A DNA stretch of 64,000 nucleotides from Deltaproteobacteria bacterium (lineage in GTDB: Bacteria; Myxococcota_A; UBA9042; DTJE01). The translations under genes and the position numbers were made by a program. Below the pieces are notes generated by a model. It saw only the letters and a list, made by a program, of their open reading frames with translations. It was not told the origin of the DNA and ran no database searches. This document shows, one piece after another, positions 43,455 to 50,627 of the stretch (its first letter is position 1; each line of letters opens with the position of its first letter). Location of the stretch: the NCBI GenBank assembly GCA_029547805.1, contig JAKPOP010000010.1, forward strand, positions 273,675 to 337,674, read 5' to 3'.

Positions 43455-44323
43455 GGGAGTTGCGCGACCTGGCCCGACGGCTGCTGGAGGAGGGTTCGGT
43501 CCAGACGGTGCTGGGATGGGAGGAGGGCCCCCGGGGGGCCCGCCCGGTCTTCGTCCGGAGGCCCGAGGAGGCCGAACGGCTGATCTTCGACCCCCGGTGC
43601 GTCCACAACCTGGCCGCCTACCTCTCCCCGCGACGCCCCCACCTGAAGGGGCTGGGGCGGATCGCGATCTGCGTGAAGCCCTGCGATGCGAAGGCCGTGG
43701 CCGGGCTGATCCGGGAGACCCAGGTGGCCCGGGACCAGGTGGTCCTGATCGGCCTCCGGTGCGGCGGGGTGCTGCCGGACCCCGAAGGCCGGGAGACCCT
43801 CTCGGGAGAGACCGTCGCGGACCGATGCCGGGGGTGCCCTGACCGGGAGCCGCGGCTGGCCGATCACGTGGTGGGAACCGCCGCCGAGGGCTTCCCGGGC
43901 CCCTCCCGCCGGCAGCAGAAGGTCGAGGAACTGCTGGCCCTCTCGCCCGACGACCGCTGGCGATTCTGGCAGCAGGAACTGGCCCGATGCGTCCGGTGCC
44001 ATGCCTGCCGGCAGGTCTGCCCCCTGTGCTTCTGCGAGCAGTGCATCGCCGACAAGACCCGTCCCCGGTGGGTCGAGTCCAGTGCCCACGGCCGGGGCAA
44101 CCTCGCCTGGCACATCAGCCGGGCGATGCACCTGGCCGGACGCTGCGTGGACTGCGGCGAGTGCGAACGGGTCTGCCCCGGGGGGATTCCCCTGGGCCTG
44201 CTGACCCGCCGCGTGGCGAAGACCGTCGGGGAGCGCTTCGGGTGGCGCCCCTCCGACGACCCGGCGGTGCCCTCTCCGGTGGGCACCTGGCGCCCGGAGG
44301 ATCCTCAGGAGTTCATCCTGTGA
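43451..44323 (+). CDS. Iron-sulfur electron-transfer subunit, FrhB-like (FlxC/FlxB type)
   Basis: 290 residues. Cysteines occur in IAICVKPCDAKAVAG (FrhB/FdhB-like), ADRCRGCPD, and two ferredoxin motifs near the C-terminus: CVRCHACRQVCPLCFCEQC and CVDCGECERVCPGGIP. Overlaps flxD by four bases and the next gene by one (TGATG). Together with the following subunit it should carry electrons from the NAD(P)H flavoprotein to FlxD/HdrA. Which of the two is FlxB and which is FlxC cannot be settled by eye. Confidence 0.8.
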   Translation: MRELRDLARRLLEEGSVQTVLGWEEGPRGARPVFVRRPEEAERLIFDPRCVHNLAAYLSPRRPHLKGLGRIAICVKPCDAKAVAGLIRETQVARDQVVLIGLRCGGVLPDPEGRETLSGETVADRCRGCPDREPRLADHVVGTAAEGFPGPSRRQQKVEELLALSPDDRWRFWQQELARCVRCHACRQVCPLCFCEQCIADKTRPRWVESSAHGRGNLAWHISRAMHLAGRCVDCGECERVCPGGIPLGLLTRRVAKTVGERFGWRPSDDPAVPSPVGTWRPEDPQEFIL

Positions 44324-45366
44324 TGACAAACGCATCCCAGATCACCCAGGCGGGCCTCTCGTCGCTGGTCGAGGACCTGCGACAGGCCGGAATCCAGGTC
44401 ATCGGCCCGGCCCGGGTCACCGACGGCGCCGTCGAGTACCAGCGCCTGGCGGACCTCTCGGGCTGGACACCCGGGGTCCAGCCCCGCCGGTCCCTGAAGG
44501 AGTGGTTCCTGCCGGTCACGGAGCCCCTGTTCCGGTACCGGAAGCAGGGGCCCCGGGTCCTCGTCGAGGAACTGGCCCCGCCCGATGCCCCCCGGGTCGT
44601 GCTGGGGGCCTACCCCTGCGATGCCGCGGCGCTGCCAATCCTGGACGCGGTGATGGGCTGGGACTACCGGGACGATCCCTGGTTCGCCCGGCGGGAGGCC
44701 ACCGTGATCCTCTCCCAGGTCTGCCCGGGAGGAGACGCCTCGTGCTTCTGCACCGACGTGGGGATCGCCCCGGACTCGGCCGCGGGGGCCGACCTGCGGA
44801 TGTGTCCCATCGAGTCCGGCTGGCGGGTGCAGGTCGAGACCGGCAAGGGGGAGGCCTTCCTGCAGCAGTGGTCCCGGCACTTCCAGCCGGCGAACGGGAG
44901 CAAGAATCCCCTCCCCCCGGCAGGCCCGCCCCGCTCCGAGGCCCCCCGGGCCAATCCGGAACGGGTCCGGGCCTGGATCGAGACCCACTTCGAGGACCCC
45001 TTCTGGCAGGAGGTCGCCCTCCGGTGCCATGGATGCGGCGGTTGTGCGGCCGTCTGTCCCACCTGCCACTGCTTCGACATCGTGGACGAGCCCGAGAACC
45101 CGGTCCAGGGAGCACGGCGGCGCAACTGGGACACCTGCCAGACGGCCCTGTTCACCCGCCACGCCTCGGGGCACAACCCCCGGGAGGACCAGTGCGGGCG
45201 CTGCCGCCAGCGGGTCAACCACAAGTTCGCGATCTACCCGGCCCGCTTCGGCCGCATCCTGTGCACCGGGTGCGGCCGCTGTGCGAGGACCTGCCCCTCG
45301 GGACAGGACATCACCGAGATCCTGGCCCGGATCGACCAGTGGGCCGCAGGGCCCGGAGGTGCATGA
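44323..45366 (+). CDS. 4Fe-4S dicluster electron-transfer subunit (sulfhydrogenase beta / AsrA-like; FlxB/FlxC type)
   Basis: 347 residues. N-terminal domain with GAYPCDAAALPILDAVMGWD and CPGGDASCFCTD, and two C-terminal [4Fe-4S] motifs CHGCGGCAAVCPTCHC and CTGCGRCARTCPSG, with an extra CGRCRQR. The pattern is that of the beta subunit of sulfhydrogenases and AsrA. ATG at 44323 overlaps the upstream stop; a GTG one codon earlier is possible. It feeds HdrABC in this operon. Confidence 0.85.
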   Translation: MTNASQITQAGLSSLVEDLRQAGIQVIGPARVTDGAVEYQRLADLSGWTPGVQPRRSLKEWFLPVTEPLFRYRKQGPRVLVEELAPPDAPRVVLGAYPCDAAALPILDAVMGWDYRDDPWFARREATVILSQVCPGGDASCFCTDVGIAPDSAAGADLRMCPIESGWRVQVETGKGEAFLQQWSRHFQPANGSKNPLPPAGPPRSEAPRANPERVRAWIETHFEDPFWQEVALRCHGCGGCAAVCPTCHCFDIVDEPENPVQGARRRNWDTCQTALFTRHASGHNPREDQCGRCRQRVNHKFAIYPARFGRILCTGCGRCARTCPSGQDITEILARIDQWAAGPGGA

Positions 45367-46197
45367 ATGAACGTCTATCAGCCGTTCAGGGTGCGCGTCG
45401 AGGAACGCATCGACGAGACGCCCGATACCCGGACCCTGCGCCTGCGGTTCCTGGACGAGGAGGTCGCCCGGAACTTCCAGTTCCGGGCCGGCCAGTTCGG
45501 CGAGTACTCGGTCTTCGGCGAGGGGGAGTGCACCTTCTGCATCGCCTCCTCGCCCACCCGGAAGGGATACATCGAGTGCTCCTTCAAGACCGTCGGGAAG
45601 GTCACCACGGCGATGAAGGACCTGGAGGTGGGGGACGAGATGGGGTTCCGGGGGCCCTACGGGAACCACTTCCCCCTGGACCGGATGGAGGGCGGCAACA
45701 TCGTCTTCATCGCCGGGGGCATCGGCCTCGCCCCGGTCCGGTGCGTGATCTGGAACGTGCTGGATGAACGGAACAAGTACCGGGACGTCATGATCATCCA
45801 CGGGGCCCGGTCGGTGGCAGACCTGGTCTACAAGCGCGAACTGGAGGAATGGGGACGGCGCCCCGACGTGCGCCTGTGGACCACCGTGGACCCCGGCGGC
45901 GAGACCCCCGACTGGAAGGGCGAGGTGGGCTTCGTGCCGGCCATCGTCCAGAAGGCGGCGCCGGCGGCCAGGGACGCCTGGGCCATCGTCTGCGGACCGC
46001 CGATCATGATCCAGTACACGCTGCCGGTGCTTCAGGGACTCGGGTTCCCGCCGGACCGGATCTACACGACCCTCGAGAACCGCATGAAGTGCGGCATCGG
46101 CAAGTGCGGGCGCTGCAACATCGGCCCGGTCTATGTCTGCAAGGACGGTCCCGTCTTCACCGCCGCCGAACTGGCGCGCCTCCCGAAGGAGTTCTGA
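45367..46197 (+). CDS. flxA: NAD(P)H-dependent flavoprotein subunit (FlxA; sulfhydrogenase gamma-like)
   Basis: 276 residues of the ferredoxin-NADP reductase superfamily: FAD-binding barrel with FRAGQFGEYSVFGEGE and SPTRKGYIECSFKTVGKV, NAD(P) domain with VFIAGGIGLAPVR and IVCGPPIMIQYTL, and a C-terminal [2Fe-2S] loop CGIGKCGRCNIGPVYVC as in PyrK and AsrB. It takes electrons from NADH (or gives them to NAD+) and completes the Flx-Hdr complex, which in Desulfovibrio couples NADH oxidation to ferredoxin and disulfide reduction. Starts just after the previous stop. Confidence 0.9.
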   Translation: MNVYQPFRVRVEERIDETPDTRTLRLRFLDEEVARNFQFRAGQFGEYSVFGEGECTFCIASSPTRKGYIECSFKTVGKVTTAMKDLEVGDEMGFRGPYGNHFPLDRMEGGNIVFIAGGIGLAPVRCVIWNVLDERNKYRDVMIIHGARSVADLVYKRELEEWGRRPDVRLWTTVDPGGETPDWKGEVGFVPAIVQKAAPAARDAWAIVCGPPIMIQYTLPVLQGLGFPPDRIYTTLENRMKCGIGKCGRCNIGPVYVCKDGPVFTAAELARLPKEF

Positions 46198-46234
46198 ACC
46201 GTCGGCCGCCTCGACCCGGCCGGAGGCCTCGTCC

Positions 46235-46266
46235 CCTGTCGATCCGGCTTCGGATCCCGGGACAGG
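46235..46266 (+). terminator. Candidate terminator hairpin after the hdr-flx operon
   Basis: CCTGTC-GATCCG - GCTT - CGGATC-(CCGG)-GACAGG: a 12-base-pair stem with a 4-base bulge and a GCTT loop, 38 bases after the flxA stop. There is no T-run, so Rho-independent ending is uncertain. Confidence 0.4.
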
Positions 46267-46308
46267 CGTGGTAGCCTTGCGACCGTCTCGCGGTCCCCGA
46301 GGAGGCCC

Positions 46309-47946
46309 ATGGTCCGACGCCTGCCCCCTGTCATCGCCCTCATGGCCCTGCTGGGTCTGCCCGTGGCGGCCCTCCCCTGCACCTCGTACCTGGTCACCGC
46401 CGGGGCCAGCACCGACGGATCCGCCTTCGTGACCTACTCGGCCGACAGCCACACCCTGTACGGGCAACTGGAGGTGATCCCGGGCGGTGTCCACGCCCCC
46501 GGGGAGACCGTCCCGATCCACGACTGGGACACCGGCAGGTTCCTGGGGCGCATCCCCCAGGCCCCCGTGACCTGGCATGTGGTGGGCCACCTCAACGAAC
46601 ACCAGGTGGCCATCGCCGAGACGACCTTCGGCGGGCGCAAGGGCCTCAAGGACCCGAAGGGCGTGCTGGATTACGGGAGCCTCATGAAACTGGCCCTCCA
46701 GCGGGCCCGGACGGCCCGGGAGGCCATCGAGGTGATGACCACGCTGGTGGCCGAACACGGCTATGCCAGTTCCGGGGAGTCCTTCAGCATCGCGGACCCC
46801 AAGGAGGCCTGGATCCTGGAGATGATCGGCAAGGGACCGGACCGGAAGGGGGCGGTCTGGGTCGCCGTGCGGATTCCCGACGGCATGGTCAGCGCCCATG
46901 CCAACATGGCCCGGATCCGGCGATTCCCGCTCCGGGACCCGAAGAACGCCCTCTACAGCCCCGATGTCATCACCTTCGCCCGGGAGCAGGGATGGTTCCA
47001 GGGCAAGGACGAGGACTTCTCCTTCGCCGATGCCTACTACCCCCGCAGTTTCGGGGGCATGCGCTTCTGCGACTCCCGGGTCTGGCGCTTCTTCACCCGG
47101 GTGGCTCCCTCCCTGAACCTGCCCCTGGACTGGGTGAAGGGGGTCCCCGATGCCGAACCCTTGCCGCTCTTCGTGCGCCCGGACCGGAAACTCGGGGTCC
47201 GGGACGTGATGGAACTGATGCGGGACCACTTCGAGGGCACCGAACTGGACCTCTCGACGGGGGTCGGGGCGGGGCCCTACGGCCTGCCCTACCGATGGCG
47301 CCCCTTGACCTGGAAGGTCGGGGACCAGACCTACTTCCACGAGCGGGCCGTCTCGACCCAGCAGACGGGCTTCTCGTTCGTGGCCCAGTTGCGGTCCTGG
47401 CTCCCGGGGCCCATCGGAGGCATCCTGTGGTTCGGCGTCGATGACACCTGGCTGACGGTGTACGTGCCGATTCACGCCGGGGTGCGGGAACCGCCGGTCG
47501 CCTTTGCCCCCGGGACCGGTTCCTTCGACCGCTTCTCCTGGGACTCGGCCTTCTGGGTCTTCAATGCCGTGGCCAACCTGGCCTACTCCCGATGGTCCGA
47601 CATGCAGCGGGACATCCGGGACGAGCAGGCCCGGCTGGAGGGGGCCTTCGTCGCCGAGGCCCGGGAGGAGGACCAGGCGGCCCTGATCCTCCACCGCCAG
47701 TCCCCGGGGCTGGCCGTGGACCACCTGACGGCCTTCGCCCACCGCCTGACGGCCCGGACGATGGACCGCTGGCGAGGCCTCTTCCAGGAACTGCTGGTGC
47801 GCTATCTGGACGGCAACGTCCGGGATGCCCAGGGTCAGGTGACCCACCCCCCGTATCCCGAGGGGTGGCTGCGGCGGATCCTGGAGGAACGACCCGGGCA
47901 TTTCGAGGTCCGAAAACTGCCCACCGAGGCCCCCGAGGAGGAGTGA
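46309..47946 (+). CDS. Secreted C69-family dipeptidase-like Ntn hydrolase
   Basis: 545 residues. A signal peptide ends at LPVAALP and exposes Cys24 of CTSYLVTAGASTDGSAFVTY, the N-terminal nucleophile of the C69/PepD class. Typical further blocks are NEHQVAIAETTFGGRKGL, SFSIADPKEAWILEMIGKG, VAVRIPDGMVSAHANMARIR and the late TGSFDRFSWDSAFWVFNAVA. The enzymes cleave dipeptides or short peptides; the periplasmic location suggests peptide scavenging. Monocistronic or followed by the AlaX gene after 48 bases. Confidence 0.88.
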   Translation: MVRRLPPVIALMALLGLPVAALPCTSYLVTAGASTDGSAFVTYSADSHTLYGQLEVIPGGVHAPGETVPIHDWDTGRFLGRIPQAPVTWHVVGHLNEHQVAIAETTFGGRKGLKDPKGVLDYGSLMKLALQRARTAREAIEVMTTLVAEHGYASSGESFSIADPKEAWILEMIGKGPDRKGAVWVAVRIPDGMVSAHANMARIRRFPLRDPKNALYSPDVITFAREQGWFQGKDEDFSFADAYYPRSFGGMRFCDSRVWRFFTRVAPSLNLPLDWVKGVPDAEPLPLFVRPDRKLGVRDVMELMRDHFEGTELDLSTGVGAGPYGLPYRWRPLTWKVGDQTYFHERAVSTQQTGFSFVAQLRSWLPGPIGGILWFGVDDTWLTVYVPIHAGVREPPVAFAPGTGSFDRFSWDSAFWVFNAVANLAYSRWSDMQRDIRDEQARLEGAFVAEAREEDQAALILHRQSPGLAVDHLTAFAHRLTARTMDRWRGLFQELLVRYLDGNVRDAQGQVTHPPYPEGWLRRILEERPGHFEVRKLPTEAPEEE

Positions 47947-47994
47947 CCTCCCGAACGAGAGCATCGCCATCCAGGGTTCATCAGGAGAGCGGTC

Positions 47995-49176
47995 ATGGCC
48001 TTTCTTCCTTGCCAGGTGGACCCGGACCTCCGGTCCCTGGCCACATCGGTGGTGGACTGCCGCGAGGGACCAGACGGCTGGTGGGTCGTGTTGGACCGGA
48101 GCCCCTTCCATCCCGGAGGCGGCGGACAGCCCCCGGACCGGGGGTGGATCGACGGGCAGCCGGTGCGGGAGGTCCGGCTGGGAGAGGACGGCATGCCGGT
48201 CCACCGGCTGGACCACCCGGTCGCCGGGACGGTCCGGGCCGAGGTGGACTGGGAGTGGCGGACCGACGTCTCCCAGCAGCACTCGGCCCAGCACCTGATC
48301 ACGGCCACGGCCCTGAGCCTGCTGGGGTGGAACACCGTGGCCTTCCACCTGGGCCCGGACCGCAGCGACGTCGAACTGGAACCCAGGGACCTCCCGCCGG
48401 AGGACCTGCGGCGGTTGTGGCAGGAGGTCAACGCCCGGATCCGGGAGGCCCGGCCGGTCCGGATCCTCCAGGCGGCCTCCCGGGAGGAGATGACGGCCTT
48501 GCAGGTCCGATCCCGGCGACTGCCCCGGGGCCTGGAGGGGCCCATCCGGCTGGTGGAGATCGAGGGCGTGGACCGCAACACCTGCGGGGGGACCCATGTC
48601 CGCAACACCGCCGAGATCCAGGGCATTCACTTCCTTGGGACCGAGCGGATCGCCCGGGGCACGCGCCTCTTCTTTCTGGCCGGTGGACGCCTGTTCCGGG
48701 AGATCGACCGGGCCCTGGATCGGGACCGACGACTGACGGCCCTGCTGACCTGCGGCCGGGAGGAACACGAGGAGGCCATCAAGCGCCTCCGGGAGCAGCA
48801 GGACGCCCTGGAACGGGACTTCCGGGAGACCCGACGGCGCCTGGCGGCAGCCGTGGCCCAGGAACTGGTGGCCTCGGGCGAGGGCCCGGCCTGCCGATGC
48901 ATTCTTGGGGACGGCATGGAGTTCCTGCGGGAGGTGGTCGAGGCGGCACGCCGGGTCCGGGAGGACCGGCCGGTGGCCCTGGTGGGCGCCGGGGGGACGT
49001 TGCTGGTGGCCGGCCCGGACCCCGTGGCCCGGCGCTGGTTCCAGGAAATCCAGCGGCAGACTGGCCTCCGGGGAGGAGGCAGGCAGGGGTTCTACCAGGG
49101 AAGGGGAGACCCGGACCGGTCCCCGGCGGAATGGCAGCGCCTGTTGGAGGCGTCCTTCCCGGAGTCGTCCTCCTGA
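47995..49176 (+). CDS. Alanyl-tRNA editing protein, long AlaX type
   Basis: 393 residues. The editing domain carries the zinc ligands HSAQH (His96, His100) and CGGTH (Cys197, His201), with PFHPGGGGQPPDRG near the N-terminus. A coiled-coil (about 235-290; REEHEEAIKRLREQQDALER) leads to a C-terminal DHHA1-like domain with LVGAGGTLLVAG. It deacylates mischarged Ser- or Gly-tRNA(Ala) in trans. Start ATG follows CAGGAGAGCGGTC. Alanyl-tRNA synthetase is not in the window. Confidence 0.9.
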   Translation: MAFLPCQVDPDLRSLATSVVDCREGPDGWWVVLDRSPFHPGGGGQPPDRGWIDGQPVREVRLGEDGMPVHRLDHPVAGTVRAEVDWEWRTDVSQQHSAQHLITATALSLLGWNTVAFHLGPDRSDVELEPRDLPPEDLRRLWQEVNARIREARPVRILQAASREEMTALQVRSRRLPRGLEGPIRLVEIEGVDRNTCGGTHVRNTAEIQGIHFLGTERIARGTRLFFLAGGRLFREIDRALDRDRRLTALLTCGREEHEEAIKRLREQQDALERDFRETRRRLAAAVAQELVASGEGPACRCILGDGMEFLREVVEAARRVREDRPVALVGAGGTLLVAGPDPVARRWFQEIQRQTGLRGGGRQGFYQGRGDPDRSPAEWQRLLEASFPESSS

Positions 49177-49189
49177 ACGGGGGCCAGGG

Positions 49190-49672
49190 TCAGCCTCCGG
49201 TGAAGAAGGCCACGGCGTGGGGAGTCAGGTGGCGGATCAGCCCCACGTACTGCTCGAGGACCAGGCCCGCGATGCCCCAGAGGGGCACCAGCGTCCACAG
49301 GGTGTAGCCCCGGCGGAAGACCTTGAAGCGGGACAGGGCATAGTAGTCCCAGGGATAGAAGCCGATCACCCGGTCCAGCAGGAAGCCCCAGGCGGCCTCG
49401 GCGGCGGTGATGCCCACAGCGTAGACGGCAAACCGCAGGGGCCAGACCCAGGTCGCCACGGCGTCCACCATCGGCTCGAAGCACAGCAGCACCCCCAGGC
49501 CGTGGAGGGGGATCATGTAGAGGCTGACGAAGCCCTCCAGGTACTTCCGAGGCACCCGCCGGGGAATCGGGCAGCCACAGGCCCGCTCGATGCCGTCCAC
49601 CGCGAACAGGGTCTCCATCACCAGGCCGAAGGCCGTGTAGGCCGCGAACCGAAACAGCCACTCTCCCCACAT
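49190..49672 (-). CDS. CmpB-like (putative ABC-transporter permease, TMEM229-type) membrane protein
   Basis: 160 residues with about four helices. The pattern VSLYMIPLHGLGVLLCFEPM, RFAVYAVGITAAEAAWGFLL and GFYPWDYYALSRFK resembles the CmpB/TMEM229 membrane family, although the cysteine-rich loop ERACGCPIPRR is unusual. ATG 49672 with GTGGAG upstream is preferred; a GTG at 49687 is an alternative. It directly follows the SDR gene on the same strand. Function unknown. Confidence 0.6.
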   Translation of the reverse strand: MWGEWLFRFAAYTAFGLVMETLFAVDGIERACGCPIPRRVPRKYLEGFVSLYMIPLHGLGVLLCFEPMVDAVATWVWPLRFAVYAVGITAAEAAWGFLLDRVIGFYPWDYYALSRFKVFRRGYTLWTLVPLWGIAGLVLEQYVGLIRHLTPHAVAFFTGG

Positions 49673-49688
49673 GGCCGGCGGCTCCACG

Positions 49689-50495
49689 CTACAGCATCCG
49701 GGGCCGGATCTCCTCCTTCTGGCCCGAGAGGGCCGGGACGACCCGGTCGTAGAGGAAGGGAGGCAGCATCCGGTTCACCCAGGTGAGGACCTTCATGGGC
49801 CACGGATAGAGATAGACGGCCTTTCGACGACGGATGGCCTTCGCGATCAGCCAGGAGGACTTTCGGACCGGGACCTTGAAGGGCATCCGGAACTCGTCGT
49901 GGTCGGTCATCGGGGTCTCGACGAACCCCGGATGGATGCGCAGCACCGAGATGCCGTAGGGCCGCAGGTCCACCCGGAGGCTCTCCAGGAAGACCCCCTG
50001 GGCGGCCTTCGAAGAGGAGTAGGACCCGGCCTTCGGGAGCCCCCGGAACCCGGCCAGACTCGAGACCCCCACCAGGATGCCGTCACGACGGGCGATCATC
50101 GACGGGATGAAGGGCACCAGCGTGTAGGCCAGGCCCAGGCAGTTGATCGCGTAGGTGCGCTGGTGGATGTCCAGGTCGAAGGAGGGGGCGGGGTTCAGGC
50201 CTCCCACGCCGGCATTGCCGATCACGATGTCCGCATGCCCGAAGCGATCCAGGACTTCCCGGGCGACCCCCTCCATCGCCTGTCGGTCCGAGACGTCGGC
50301 GGGCAAGACCAGGACCTCTCCCCCCTTGCCCTGGAGGGCCTGACGGACCTCCTCCATCGACTCCCGGCGACGGGCGACCAGGGCCAGGTCGGCCCCGAAC
50401 TCCCCCAGCAACAGGGCCAGGTCCTTGCCGATGCCCGACGAGGCCCCGGTGATCACGACCTTCTTGCCCCGGTACCACTCGGCCAGCGATGCCAT
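49689..50495 (-). CDS. Short-chain dehydrogenase/reductase
   Basis: 268 residues. Rossmann cofactor motif VVITGASSGIGKDLALLL, NAGVGGLNP, and the catalytic Ser/Tyr/Lys arrangement in VGVSSLAGFRGLPKAGSYSS and SKAAQGV (Tyr-x-x-x-Lys). ARRRES after the second strand suggests NADP(H). The C-terminus has a hydrophobic/basic segment (AIRRRKAVYLYPWPMKVL) like membrane-associated SDRs. Start 50495 with GGAGGACACG upstream. Substrate unknown. Confidence 0.88.
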   Translation of the reverse strand: MASLAEWYRGKKVVITGASSGIGKDLALLLGEFGADLALVARRRESMEEVRQALQGKGGEVLVLPADVSDRQAMEGVAREVLDRFGHADIVIGNAGVGGLNPAPSFDLDIHQRTYAINCLGLAYTLVPFIPSMIARRDGILVGVSSLAGFRGLPKAGSYSSSKAAQGVFLESLRVDLRPYGISVLRIHPGFVETPMTDHDEFRMPFKVPVRKSSWLIAKAIRRRKAVYLYPWPMKVLTWVNRMLPPFLYDRVVPALSGQKEEIRPRML

Positions 50496-50627
50496 CGTGT
50501 CCTCCTGGCCCCGACGGGCCCATCCCCCGGCCCAAGCATAGGATGCGACCGGTCTTCGACGCAAGGCGTCATCGCCCTGTCGGCCTGACCTGCCACCACA
50601 GGTCGGGAATGCTGAGGAATGGCGACA

